The notes beneath the pieces were generated by a model that saw only the letters and a program-made list of their open reading frames with translations, was not told the origin of the DNA and searched no databases. Both the position numbers and the translations under genes were made by a program. From assembly GCA_020161215.1 (NCBI GenBank), contig JAIUOM010000030.1:1-37431 (forward strand): a stretch of 37,431 nt of DNA, given 5' to 3'. Positions 1-8,664 of this stretch are shown here, one piece after another; the first letter of the stretch is position 1, and each line of letters begins with the position of its first letter. The DNA is from Pseudomonadota bacterium. Its GTDB lineage: Bacteria; Pseudomonadota; Gammaproteobacteria; Burkholderiales; Burkholderiaceae_C.

Positions 1-197
1 AACTCAACCCGATTGAACACGTCTGGGACGAGTTGCGCGAAAAGTTCTTCCACAACCGGGTCTTCAAAAGCCTCGACGCCTTGGAGGATCACTTGGCCAT
101 GGCGCTAAAGTCTTTCGAAGAAGACCCGAGTACCGTCGCCTCCATCGTGTCGTGGCCGTGGATCACAGGTGCGTTTTTAAATTCACTTGTGAATTAG
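1..197 (+). CDS. IS630-family transposase, C-terminal fragment (5' end outside window)
   Basis: An open frame enters from the left edge (codons in phase with base 3) and stops with TAG at 195-197. The 64 or so residues carry the motif LNPIEHVWDELREKFF, which is typical of the C-terminal end of IS630/Tc1-mariner DDE transposases; the Glu of NPIE is the third acidic residue of the DDE triad in that family. The rest of the element lies outside the window, so it cannot be told whether the transposase is intact. It sits directly beside a lower-GC efflux cassette, which fits a role of mobile DNA in bringing that cassette in, but no matching right-hand copy was found after the cassette. Confidence 0.8.
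   Translation, partial: LNPIEHVWDELREKFFHNRVFKSLDALEDHLAMALKSFEEDPSTVASIVSWPWITGAFLNSLVN
180..195. repeat. Perfect short palindrome at the transposase stop codon
   Basis: Arms AATTCAC (180-186) and GTGAATT (189-195) are exact inverted repeats with a 2-base centre and run into the TAG stop of the IS630-type transposase. It may be part of the right terminal region of that element, or a weak hairpin. The outer end of the element was not located. Confidence 0.45.
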
Positions 198-405
198 AAA
201 TGGAATTACTCGATGCTTGATGACGGCATGGGGTTCCGCTTGGTGCCGTGGAAACCAGCAATTGACCAGCGACCGGGACCGCAGATCACAGCGGCAGCAC
301 GCGGCTGCGGCGTGTCTTGGCAACTTGGACAAACAAGAGCGCGAGGGGTGTCGCCGCCCATCGACCGGCCCCTGAGCTCACACTTCGCGCGGTGTGACAG
401 AGCTC

Positions 406-448
406 TTGCCAGATTTCACTCCTGTCTTATAATGAGTGAATACTCATT
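406..448 (+). promoter_or_regulatory. Promoter and operator of the TetR gene
   Basis: A good sigma-70 promoter is visible: TTGCCA at 406-411, a 16-base spacer, and TATAAT at 428-433. Overlapping and following the -10 is the inverted repeat AATGAGT (431-437), GAAT, ACTCATT (442-448), a typical layout for an autoregulated TetR repressor. The string TATAATGAGT recurs at 1076-1085 upstream of the efflux operon, suggesting one repressor acts at both places. Ribosome binding site AAGGAGG (452-458) follows. Confidence 0.7.
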
Positions 449-467
449 TATAAGGAGGTGCCTTCAA

Positions 468-1043
468 GTGGCCCGCCCCCGCAGTGAAGAAAAGCAGCAG
501 GCGCTATTGCGTGCCGCCACGGAGATCTTTGCAGAACAGGGGTTGGCCGCGCCCACCGCAGCCATCGCCAAGAAGGCCGGGGTCGCGGAGGGCACACTGT
601 TTCGCTACTTTGAAAACAAGGACGTTTTGCTAAGTGCAGTATGCGACTACCTGCTTGACGAAATGGAGCGTGTTCTCGCCCAGAGCCTAGCGGGATCACC
701 CCCCGGTAAGCGCCAAATTCAGCTTGCCTGGGATGCATACATAGATTGGGCGCAGGCCAATCAGGCTGCGCACTCCGCGGCGAATCAGCTGATCGCTTCC
801 GGAAAAATGTCAGATGAACAGATGGAAAAAAGCATGCGCCTCGGCAACCTCACGATCCCGGATGTCCCGCTGGTCAAGGGGCTCGATTTGGCGCAGACGA
901 TCGAGTTCCACGGCACGATCTGCACGGTAACGGCCAATGCAATTATCGACATGGTCGTTCGCAGACCGCACTTGGCGGACATTTACAAACGCGCTGGTTA
1001 TCAGGCGATGTTGCGGGCTGTTGAACTGCCTGAGGGCCTCTAA
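468..1043 (+). CDS. TetR/AcrR-family transcriptional repressor
   Basis: A 191-residue protein. The N-terminal helix-turn-helix is clear (residues about 8-55: ALLRAATEIFAEQG, then IAKKAGVAEGTLFRYFENKD); the C-terminal ligand domain is not diagnostic. The GTG at 468 is chosen because AAGGAGG (452-458) lies 9 bases upstream and translation from it begins VARPRSEE, as is usual in the family. The same frame stays open up to 213, but that stretch covers the promoter and operator. It lies 108 bp upstream of an RND efflux operon on the same strand, so it most likely represses that operon and itself. The inducer is unknown. Confidence 0.9.
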   Translation: MARPRSEEKQQALLRAATEIFAEQGLAAPTAAIAKKAGVAEGTLFRYFENKDVLLSAVCDYLLDEMERVLAQSLAGSPPGKRQIQLAWDAYIDWAQANQAAHSAANQLIASGKMSDEQMEKSMRLGNLTIPDVPLVKGLDLAQTIEFHGTICTVTANAIIDMVVRRPHLADIYKRAGYQAMLRAVELPEGL

Positions 1044-1075
1044 GGCCGTTCATTTCAGTCCATTTTTTTCATTCT

Positions 1076-1090
1076 TATAATGAGTATGTA
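1076..1090 (+). promoter_or_regulatory. Second -10/operator half-site before the efflux operon
   Basis: TATAAT at 1076-1081 continues into GAGTATGTA, repeating ten bases (TATAATGAGT) of the TetR promoter/operator at 428-437. The -35 is poor (TTCAGT at 1054-1059, 16-base spacer). The inverted second arm is degenerate here. This -10 overlaps the ATG at 1080, which argues that the efflux gene starts downstream. Confidence 0.5.
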
Positions 1091-1151
1091 CGCACGCATT
1101 TCAAAGGCCGGCCTGCTGACACGGTCAGTCCCCATACCAACCGCGAAGCAG

Positions 1152-2588
1152 ATGCGGCCTTATCCGCGGCCACGCCTGCTCGCGCTCGCTTCTTGTGTTC
1201 TTAGCGCGGCGCTGGTTCTCAGCGGTTGCGCAACCAAGTCTGCGTTGGAGCCTCTTTCGGACGACCCCAAGGTTCCGACCCACTGGATAGCGCCCCTGCC
1301 TGATTCGAAGCGAATTTCCGATCTGAAGGCGTGGTGGAAGTCCCAGAGCGAGCCGGAGCTGACGATCCTCATTGACGCAGCCAACGCGGTCAGCCCCAAC
1401 GTCTCGAGTGCTTTGGCACGCATTGAGCAGGCCAAGGCCCTGCAATCGAAGGCACTTTCATCGCTGTTGCCTGGACTTTCCGGGACAGCTTCGACCGCGA
1501 GGTCGCGTGCTTCGCTTTACAGCGGGATGTATGTCCAGGACCAAGCAGGGGTGCAAGTCAGTTGGGCACTCGATTTGGCAAGCCTGAGCGGTGCCGAAAC
1601 TTCGGCGGCCCGTGCGGACCTCGAAAGCGCCCAGGCCCTATGGCATGACGCCCGCACACTGGTAGCGGCGGAAGTCGCCGATCTCTACTACGCATCGCGC
1701 ACCTGCCAGCGACAAAGCGCGTTCCTCGCCAAGGACGCGGCGTCTCATGAGCAATCCGTGCAGATGATGCAACGCTCTTTGAATGCCGGTATGGCTTCAG
1801 AGGGCGACATGGCGGGGGCGCGATACAACGCCGCGGAGGCGATGAACCTATGGCAGCGGCAGCAGGCAATTTGCGACGTGCAGATCAAAGGGTTGGTGGC
1901 CCTAACCGGCAAGAGCGAGCCGGTGTTGCGGCAGCTGATGCAATCCGTCTGGGAGCGAGAAAGCGTGCCGACCTCGTTCGCTGTTGAAACCGTGCCCGCT
2001 CAAGCGCTTGCTCAGCGTCCAGACGTCTATGTCGCCGAACGCGATGTTCTGCAAGCTCAAGCACGCGTCATGCAAGCGCAAGCGAACCGTCTGCCCCGCC
2101 TCAGTCTGGAAGGTTTCATTGGGTGGGGATCTTCAGTCTTTGGTGGCAACAGAAATAGCAACAGCACCTGGACCTTTGGCCCGCTGGCGTTGACCTTGCC
2201 AATCTTCGATGCTGGACGCAGGGCTGCCGAACAGCGGGCTGCCGAAGCGGACTTGACGGCGGCAATCAGTGCCTACCATGCCCGCGTGCGTCTGGCTGTG
2301 CGTGAAGTCGAGGAGGCATTGGTTCAACTCGACAGTGCGAACAAGCGTTTGACACAAAGCAGCATTGCCGCAGAACAGGCCCGCGTTCGCCTGCAATCCA
2401 GTGAGCGACTGCATCAGCAGGGAATGCTCAGTTCATTCGAGCTGGAGGAGCTTCGGCGCCAGGCGCGAACAGCTCAGCTCAACGCGCTTGCTCTCAACCT
2501 GGCAGGTCAGCGCGCCTGGACAACGCTCTACCGCGCCGTAGGCGGTGGGTTTAAGAGCTCGTCTGCCCATAGTGAATCCAGGCCATGA
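1152..2588 (+). CDS. RND efflux outer-membrane factor lipoprotein (OprM/NodT family)
   Basis: A 478-residue TolC-like outer-membrane channel that would complete a tripartite drug or metal exporter. From ATG 1152 the protein starts with a basic N-terminus, a hydrophobic run and the lipobox LSGC with Cys at 26, so it is a lipoprotein. Two outer-membrane efflux repeats follow: ALARIEQAKALQSKALSSLLP near residue 85, and a second with LAQRPDVYVAERDVLQAQARVMQAQANRLPRLSLEGFIG. The frame is open to ATG 1080, but that start overlaps a predicted -10 box and would place 24 residues before the signal peptide, so 1152 is preferred although its ribosome site is weak. Its stop overlaps the next start (ATGA at 2585-2588). 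Confidence 0.9.
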   Translation: MRPYPRPRLLALASCVLSAALVLSGCATKSALEPLSDDPKVPTHWIAPLPDSKRISDLKAWWKSQSEPELTILIDAANAVSPNVSSALARIEQAKALQSKALSSLLPGLSGTASTARSRASLYSGMYVQDQAGVQVSWALDLASLSGAETSAARADLESAQALWHDARTLVAAEVADLYYASRTCQRQSAFLAKDAASHEQSVQMMQRSLNAGMASEGDMAGARYNAAEAMNLWQRQQAICDVQIKGLVALTGKSEPVLRQLMQSVWERESVPTSFAVETVPAQALAQRPDVYVAERDVLQAQARVMQAQANRLPRLSLEGFIGWGSSVFGGNRNSNSTWTFGPLALTLPIFDAGRRAAEQRAAEADLTAAISAYHARVRLAVREVEEALVQLDSANKRLTQSSIAAEQARVRLQSSERLHQQGMLSSFELEELRRQARTAQLNALALNLAGQRAWTTLYRAVGGGFKSSSAHSESRP

Positions 2589-3751
2589 AAAAAATGAAAT
2601 CCCAAAGCTCCCGTTCCCGCACTCGGGCCTTTCAATTGCGCTACACCGCTGCACTGACCATGTCCATGGCTGCGTCACTGGCGGCATGTGGTGCTCCCTC
2701 GGACGAATCGAAACCAACGACAAGCAAGCCGGCGCTGACGGTTGCCGTGGCGTCGCCAACGACGCAAACCGTCACCAGCGCCTTGACGGCCAATGGCACC
2801 GTCGCGGCTTGGCAGGAAGCCATCATCGGCCCGGAGGCGAATAATTTGCGCGTGGAAGAAGTGTTGGCGCAAGTGGGGGATCGGGTACGCAAAGGGCAGT
2901 CACTTGCAAAATTTGCGAGCGACACGATCGCAAACGACCTACGCGTGGCGGAAGCAGCTCTGCGCGAAGCGAAGGCAGCAGCCATCGAGGCTCAAGCAGA
3001 TGGTGAGCGAGCCAGAAATCTACGCGGCGCTGGCAGTCTGAGTGAGCAGCGCATCCAGCAATTATTGACCCAGGAACAGGCGGCGCGGGCACGCCTTGAA
3101 TCCGCACAAGCGCAGGTGACTACCCAGAAACTGCGATTGAAACAGACGGTGCTGCGCGCACCTGACGACGGTATCGTTTCAGCTCGCTCGGCAACGATTG
3201 GTTCAGTGCCGACGCAAGGCGCCGAGATGTTCCGCTTAATCCGGCAAGGACGATTCGAGTGGCGGCCGGAGTTCTCTGCACAACAACTGGAGCAGATTCG
3301 GCAAGGTCAAAAAGTGAAGATCACTTCGCCTAGCGGTAGGACATGGGAAGGCCTGGTGCGTCTTGCCGCACCAACGGTCGATCCGGTCACGCGACGTGGG
3401 ATTGCCTATGTGGACATCACCCATTCCGACGAGAAGGATTCGACTTCCATTCGGCCCGGAGCCTATTTGAGTGGCGAGATTGCGGTGGGCGACCGACAAG
3501 GTATGACCGTGCCGCAATCGGCCATCGTCGCCCGAGATGGCTTTCACCTGGTATTCATCGTGAATGACGACATGCGCGTGAACCAAGCCAAAGTCACAGT
3601 AGGCCGCATGTTGGGGGATCAACAGGAGATTCTGTCCGGCCTTCAGGGCAAAGAGCGCATCGTCGCGAGTGGTGGCGCCTTTCTAAACGATGGCGACGTT
3701 GTTCAGTTGGCCAACGACTCTGCTGCGCCCAGCAAGTCAGGCCAGCGTTGA
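2585..3751 (+). CDS. RND efflux periplasmic adaptor (membrane fusion protein)
   Basis: A 388-residue adaptor linking the pump to the outer-membrane factor. A signal peptide ends in lipobox SLAAC with Cys at 35, so it should be anchored in the inner membrane. Next come a lipoyl/barrel-sandwich half (NGTVAAWQEAIIGPEANNLRVEEVLAQVGDRVRKGQ), an alpha-helical hairpin with heptad-like Ala/Glu/Arg repeats, the second lipoyl half (TVLRAPDDGIVSARSATIG) and a beta-barrel and membrane-proximal region. It starts inside the upstream stop codon (4-base overlap), so translation is probably coupled. Sequence alone does not show the exported substrate. Confidence 0.92.
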   Translation: MKKMKSQSSRSRTRAFQLRYTAALTMSMAASLAACGAPSDESKPTTSKPALTVAVASPTTQTVTSALTANGTVAAWQEAIIGPEANNLRVEEVLAQVGDRVRKGQSLAKFASDTIANDLRVAEAALREAKAAAIEAQADGERARNLRGAGSLSEQRIQQLLTQEQAARARLESAQAQVTTQKLRLKQTVLRAPDDGIVSARSATIGSVPTQGAEMFRLIRQGRFEWRPEFSAQQLEQIRQGQKVKITSPSGRTWEGLVRLAAPTVDPVTRRGIAYVDITHSDEKDSTSIRPGAYLSGEIAVGDRQGMTVPQSAIVARDGFHLVFIVNDDMRVNQAKVTVGRMLGDQQEILSGLQGKERIVASGGAFLNDGDVVQLANDSAAPSKSGQR

Positions 3752-3761
3752 GAGGCACGCC

Positions 3762-6700
3762 ATGAATCTCTCTACTTGGTCTATTCGCAGCCCCATTCCG
3801 TCCATTCTGCTCTTCTTGGTTTTGAGCATTGCGGGCTTGTATTCCTTCCACTTGATGAAGGTGCAGAGCTTTCCGGACATGGATGTTCCAACGGTATCCG
3901 TGTCAGCCTCACTCCCTGGAGCAACGCCTCCTCAGCTCGAAACGGATGTGGCACGCAAGCTGGAGGACTCTATCGCTTCAGTGCAGGGTTTGAAGAATCT
4001 GCGTACGACCATCCAGGACGGTTTGGTCGTTGTCATGGCTGAATTCCGGCTGGAAAAACCCGTACAGGAGGCCGTGGACGAAGTACGTTCGGCCGTACAA
4101 GGCATTCGCGCAGAATTACCGACGGATCTGCGCGACCCGATAGTCCGCAAGCTCAACATCGTGGGCAAGCCGATCCTGGCGTATTCCGTCAGCTCCAGCA
4201 AGATGGACGAAGGCGAACTGTCCTGGTTTGTGGACAACACATTGTCCCGTCGTCTGCGGGGCGTCAACGGCGTGGGGGCCGTCAGTCGCGTAGGCGGTGT
4301 GAACCGCGAAATACTGGTGGAGCTCGATCCGGTCAAGCTGGAGGCGATTGGCGCGACTGCGGCCGAGGTCTCTCAACAGTTGCGTGATGTGCAGACCGAC
4401 TCCGCAGGAGGGCAAGCCGACTTAGGCCAGGGGAAGCAGCCGCTGCGCTTGGTCGCGCGCGTCAAGAATGTTGATGAATTGGCTGAAGTGGAGCTTTCGC
4501 TTCCCGGTGGAAAGCGCTTCCGGTTGGGTGACGTGGCCACGCTCAAGGACACCATCGCCGAACGTAGTTCTCTCGCCTTGCTCAACGGCAATGAGGTGGT
4601 CGGCTTCGAGATAGCACGTGCTAAAGGCGCTGGCGAAGTCGAGGTGGGCGACAGAGTGGCACAAGCATTGGTGCAACTGCGCACGGAATGGCCTGATTTG
4701 CAGATTACCCAGGTTTTCGACTTTGTACAGCCCGCAAAGGAGGAGTTCGACGCCTCCATGCACATGCTCTACGAGGGCGCCCTTCTCGCAATTCTGGTTG
4801 TGTTTCTGTTCTTGCGCGACATTCGGGCCACCTTGATCTCGGCTGCTGCGCTGCCGCTGTCGATTCTGCCAGCCTTCATTGGCATGGAGCTGATGGACTT
4901 CTCGCTCAGTGCGGTGACTTTGCTTGCGCTGTCGCTGGTGATTGGCATCTTGGTAGACGATGCCATTGTGGAAGTCGAGAACATCGAGCGACATATCAGC
5001 ATGGGAAAAACGCCGTTCCAGGCGGCCATGGATGCCGCGTCGGAAATCGGTCTTGCCGTCGTGGCGACCACTTTTGCCTTGATCGCCGTTTTTCTGCCCA
5101 CCGCCTTCATGTCCGGCATTGCTGGAAGGTTCTTCAGCCAGTTTGGGTGGACCGCTGCGCTTGCAGTGTTTGCATCGTTAGTCGTTGCGCGCCTGCTGAC
5201 GCCGATGATGGCGGCCTATCTGATGAAGCCACACGCGCGTCCGCAGCGCGAACCTTTCTGGATGGCGGCTTACTTGCGGGCCTGCAACTGGACGTTGCGG
5301 CATCGTTGGATCACGTTGGCCTTGGCCGGCGGGTTTTTTGTCGGCTCCCTGATGTTAATCCCACTACTGCCCCAGGGCTTCTTCCCCTCCGACGACAACT
5401 CCCAGACACAGGTAACACTGGAGCTTCAGCCCGGCGCTACGCTGGCGCAGACACGTGCTGTAGCAGAAAGTGCCCGAGATCGCTTGGCGTCGCTCAAGCA
5501 CATACGCAGCGTCTACACGACGATCGGCGGCGGATCGGCAGGCGGCGATGTCATGGCCGCCGACGGTAAGGCCGAAGTCCGTATTGCAGCCCTTACAGTG
5601 CTTTTGGACCCGCGCACGGAGCGACCAAGAAAGCAAGTGATTGAAGGCGAGACTCGTGCCGCGATGGACGGGCTTGCGGGCGTGCGTAGCAAGGTCGGCT
5701 TTGGCGGTTCGGGTGAGAAGTATCAGCTTGTATTGACCAGCGAGAATCCTCAGTTGTTAGCCGAAACGGCCGATTCAGTTCTGAAAGATCTACGCCGTCT
5801 TCCCGGCCTGGGCAACATTGCTTCCAGTGCGGGCCTCGCGCGCAATGAGATCGTCCTACGACCGAATTTCGCCAGAGCAGCCGATCTGGGGGTTTCGAGT
5901 ACGGCTATCGCAGATACTTTGCGCGTTGCCACCGTTGGTGACTATGACCAGTTGCTGTCCAAACTCAACCTGGAGCAGCGCCAGATTCCTATCGTAGTCA
6001 AGCTGTCGAGGGACATACGCGAAGATCTGGGGCAGCTTGAGCGGTTAACTGTTCCGGGCTCCAAGGGTCCAGTGCTGCTCAACCAGCTCGTTAGCATTGA
6101 GCAAGGCAGCGGTCCGGCGCAGGTAAGCCGAATCAATCGGACACGCAGCGTCACCATCGACGTTGAACTGTCGGGCACACAACTGGGCGATCTGACTGCC
6201 CAAGTGGCGAAATTGCCGTCGATCCAGAATCTGCCGGTCGGTGTGCGCCAGGTTGCTCAAGGCGATGAAGAGATGATGAATGAGCTGTTTGCCAGTTTTG
6301 GCGCAGCCATGGTCGCCGGCGTTCTAGCCATCTATGTCGTGCTGGTTCTGTTGTTCAAGGATTTTCTCCAGCCCATCACGATCCTGGCGGCACTTCCGCT
6401 TTCATTGGGCGGTGCGTTCTTAGGGCTGCTGCTGGCAGGTCAGGCCTTTACTTTGTCATCCCTGATCGGGTTGATCATGTTGATGGGTATTGCCACCAAG
6501 AACTCGATCCTGCTCGTTGATTATGCGATCGAAGCACGCCGAGGCCAGACCGGCCAGGATGGTGTGGTGATGCACGAGCCCATGAGCCGAACACAAGCAC
6601 TGATTGATGCGTGCCACAAGCGTTCCCGGCCCGTGATCATGACGACATTGGCGATGGGAGCAGGCATGTTGCCCGTCGCGCTGGGCTTCGGCAATGCCGA

Positions 6701-7085
6701 TCCCAGTTTCCGCAGCCCGATGGCAGTTGCCGTCATCGGTGGGTTGATCACCTCCACGGTGTTGAGCCTGTTGGTCATTCCTGCCGTCTACACCATCGTG
6801 GACGATCTTGAAGACTGGCTGCGGAAGCTGCCGAGCTTCTTTCGCAGCGAAAAGCTGAGCTTCAAGAAGAAGGCCGGTTTCGTATTGCTGGGGGTGGTTT
6901 TTCTGTACTGGCTTGCATTCCCCATCATTCCCTTCCTCGACATTCCCAACAAGATCGCCATCTTCTCTGCTCTTGTCGTTGTGGGAGAGCTCTTGTTTCT
7001 GATCGCAGTCGCCCTTCTGGGAAAAGAGTATTGGCAGGAGATAAAACACTGGGTTCGAGAAAGAATACTCAAGCGACACAGCTAG
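3762..7085 (+). CDS. RND efflux pump, inner-membrane permease (HAE1-like) with extra C-terminal segments
   Basis: A 1107-residue proton-driven exporter. The ATG at 3762 has GAGAGG-like bases upstream and begins MNLSTWSIRSPIPSILLF, the usual cytoplasmic end plus TM1. Proton-relay residues are present: the Asp pair in GILVDDAIVEVENIERH at 399-400 and Lys913 in IATKNSILLVDYA. The porter and docking domains lie between TM1-TM2 and TM7-TM8 as expected. Typical members stop after the VYTIVDDLEDWLRKL-like helix near residue 1015. Here about 85 more residues follow, with two further hydrophobic segments (about 1038-1060 and 1067-1089) and a basic tail. Ten bases separate it from the adaptor gene. Drug or metal specificity cannot be assigned. 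Confidence 0.92.
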   Translation: MNLSTWSIRSPIPSILLFLVLSIAGLYSFHLMKVQSFPDMDVPTVSVSASLPGATPPQLETDVARKLEDSIASVQGLKNLRTTIQDGLVVVMAEFRLEKPVQEAVDEVRSAVQGIRAELPTDLRDPIVRKLNIVGKPILAYSVSSSKMDEGELSWFVDNTLSRRLRGVNGVGAVSRVGGVNREILVELDPVKLEAIGATAAEVSQQLRDVQTDSAGGQADLGQGKQPLRLVARVKNVDELAEVELSLPGGKRFRLGDVATLKDTIAERSSLALLNGNEVVGFEIARAKGAGEVEVGDRVAQALVQLRTEWPDLQITQVFDFVQPAKEEFDASMHMLYEGALLAILVVFLFLRDIRATLISAAALPLSILPAFIGMELMDFSLSAVTLLALSLVIGILVDDAIVEVENIERHISMGKTPFQAAMDAASEIGLAVVATTFALIAVFLPTAFMSGIAGRFFSQFGWTAALAVFASLVVARLLTPMMAAYLMKPHARPQREPFWMAAYLRACNWTLRHRWITLALAGGFFVGSLMLIPLLPQGFFPSDDNSQTQVTLELQPGATLAQTRAVAESARDRLASLKHIRSVYTTIGGGSAGGDVMAADGKAEVRIAALTVLLDPRTERPRKQVIEGETRAAMDGLAGVRSKVGFGGSGEKYQLVLTSENPQLLAETADSVLKDLRRLPGLGNIASSAGLARNEIVLRPNFARAADLGVSSTAIADTLRVATVGDYDQLLSKLNLEQRQIPIVVKLSRDIREDLGQLERLTVPGSKGPVLLNQLVSIEQGSGPAQVSRINRTRSVTIDVELSGTQLGDLTAQVAKLPSIQNLPVGVRQVAQGDEEMMNELFASFGAAMVAGVLAIYVVLVLLFKDFLQPITILAALPLSLGGAFLGLLLAGQAFTLSSLIGLIMLMGIATKNSILLVDYAIEARRGQTGQDGVVMHEPMSRTQALIDACHKRSRPVIMTTLAMGAGMLPVALGFGNADPSFRSPMAVAVIGGLITSTVLSLLVIPAVYTIVDDLEDWLRKLPSFFRSEKLSFKKKAGFVLLGVVFLYWLAFPIIPFLDIPNKIAIFSALVVVGELLFLIAVALLGKEYWQEIKHWVRERILKRHS

Positions 7086-7649
7086 GGAAGGTCTGCGTAA
7101 AGCGACTCCGTGAATCGCCCCTGATTGTTTGCCGCCCAGCGGCCTTCAGATACGACGCGTCCAGCTCAGTGCTGTTGACCATGAGCAACCGGGACGTTCG
7201 CGTTGGCGTGTCCTGTTCTGTTCTGTTCTGTTCTGCTTGCGCGAGCCAACATGGGCTTTCGCACGTGTTACCGCGAGACTGTGCTGGGTATAAGGTGGGC
7301 GGAAGACTTTCTTCTGCAGAATTTCAAACTAGAAGAATCAAACTCTGGAAAATTCAGAACTCACTGATCCAGTAGGTCGGTTTGTCATGCTTGATTTTCA
7401 GCTACCAAGATGTGCGAGTTCAGAGTTGGGTGACGCTCGACAAGAGCTGAGTCTGGAGACGGGCGGCAGTCCGCCGATGGGCGCGGGATCACGCGGCTCT
7501 TGATCGGATCGTGCGACGGGGGCCGTGCGGGGTGCGGCCGCGTCCGTGGTGCCTGGCCCTGTCTCGGGTGTTCGACGCTCAAGTGGAGTGCAGCAGGTCA
7601 TGGCGGAGCGCCGGCTGCCTCGAGGCGAGGAACAACAGGGCCGAGGCGA
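7086..7649. other. 564-bp stretch without a convincing gene
   Basis: No frame here has a credible start, ribosome site and family similarity; the 114-residue frame ending at 7375 is unlike any protein I recognise and begins inside the pump gene. Contents: an imperfect hairpin GCGACTC-CGT-GAATCGC (7102-7118) just after the pump stop, without a T-run; a CTGTT tandem repeat (7213-7235); and an AT-richer patch at 7300-7400. The start (GGAAGGTCTGCGTAAAGC at 7086) vaguely resembles insertion-sequence ends, but I could not find its partner. It marks the join between the lower-GC cassette and the GC-rich chromosome. Confidence 0.5.
7213..7235. repeat. Pentanucleotide tandem repeat (CTGTT)4CTG
   Basis: Four exact copies of CTGTT plus a partial fifth lie in the gap after the efflux pump. 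Five-base repeats can vary in number by slipped-strand mispairing. No gene reading frame is clearly linked to it, so a phase-variation role is not supported. Confidence 0.8.
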
Positions 7650-8630
7650 TCACTGGGCCTTGATGCCGGCGGTGCGCACCACGCCCGACCAGTAATCCAG
7701 CTGGCTGTCGATCAGCTGACCGAACTCCGCTGGCGTGCCGACTTCGGCCGCGCTCATACCCAGGTCGGTGAGGCGCTGCTGCACCACAGGCAAGGCCAGA
7801 ACGCGCGTCAGGGAGGCGTTCCACTTGTTGACCACGGCTGCGGGCGTGCCCCTGGGCGCGACAAAACCCTCCCATTCGCGGATGCCAAAACCACTCACCC
7901 CGGCTTCGGCCACCGTCGGCACATTGGGCAGGGCGCTGAGGCGGGTTGGGCTGGTGACGGCCAGCGCACGCACCTTGCCGCCGCGCACCATGGGCACGGC
8001 CACCGAGCTGGTGGCAAACATCGCGCTCAGCTGGTCGCCCAGCAAGCCCTGAATGGCCTCGGAGGGGCCGCGGAACGGCACGTGCAACATCCGCGTTCGC
8101 GTGATCTGACCGAAGGATTCGCCCAGCAAGTGCGCTGGCGACCCCAGCCCCCCGGAGCCGTAGGTGAGCTTGCCCGGCGCCGCACCGGCCCGCTCGATCA
8201 GATCCCGAACATCCTTGATCGGCGAGTTGGCAGGCACGACCAGCACGTTGTAGAGCCACGCCGCGTTGCCCAGCGGCGTCAGATCGCGCCGGGTGTCGTA
8301 GGGCATGCTGCCGAACAGGGCCGGCAGCACGGTATGGGTCATGAACATCACACCGACGGTGTAGCCGTCCGGGACGGCCTTGGCGACGGTGTCCATCCCG
8401 ATCATGCCGGTCGCGCCTGGCTTGTTGTCGATCACGACGGACTGCTTCCACTCCTGCTGAAGCTGTTCGCCCACCACGCGGGCCAGCACATCCGGCGGGC
8501 TACCCGGAGGCAAGGGCACGACGATGTGAACGGGCCGGCTGGGGTAGTCGGCCTGCGCGCGCAAGGGCAGTGAAATGCCTGCACTGGCCAGACCGACGGC
8601 GGCCCCCAGGGTTTGACGGTGGTTGAGCAT
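7650..8630 (-). CDS. Bug/TctC-family tripartite tricarboxylate transporter substrate-binding protein
   Basis: A 326-residue secreted binding protein. A signal peptide (basic start, hydrophobic AAVGLASAGISLPL, then RAQA) precedes YPSRPVHIVVPLPPGSPPDVLARVV and the family motif VIDNKPGATGMIGMD. ATG 8630 is chosen over 8636 because AAAGG lies 8 bases before it. No TctA or TctB membrane partners are nearby, which is common for this greatly expanded family in Burkholderiales. It is the last of three minus-strand genes (sulfatase, cupin, Bug), 34 bases after the cupin, so it may bind a carboxylated substrate or product of that module. The ligand is unknown. Confidence 0.9.
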   Translation of the reverse strand: MLNHRQTLGAAVGLASAGISLPLRAQADYPSRPVHIVVPLPPGSPPDVLARVVGEQLQQEWKQSVVIDNKPGATGMIGMDTVAKAVPDGYTVGVMFMTHTVLPALFGSMPYDTRRDLTPLGNAAWLYNVLVVPANSPIKDVRDLIERAGAAPGKLTYGSGGLGSPAHLLGESFGQITRTRMLHVPFRGPSEAIQGLLGDQLSAMFATSSVAVPMVRGGKVRALAVTSPTRLSALPNVPTVAEAGVSGFGIREWEGFVAPRGTPAAVVNKWNASLTRVLALPVVQQRLTDLGMSAAEVGTPAEFGQLIDSQLDYWSGVVRTAGIKAQ

Positions 8631-8664
8631 GGTCATGACCTTTCAGTTTGGCGTGATTGCTGGG

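Noticed and set aside
7213-7235. CTGTT repeats as a CRISPR or integron feature
   Set aside because: Units of five bases without spacers; only a simple tandem repeat.
7031-7375. 114-residue frame after the RND pump
   Set aside because: It starts inside the pump gene, has no ribosome site, includes the CTGTT repeat and resembles no family.
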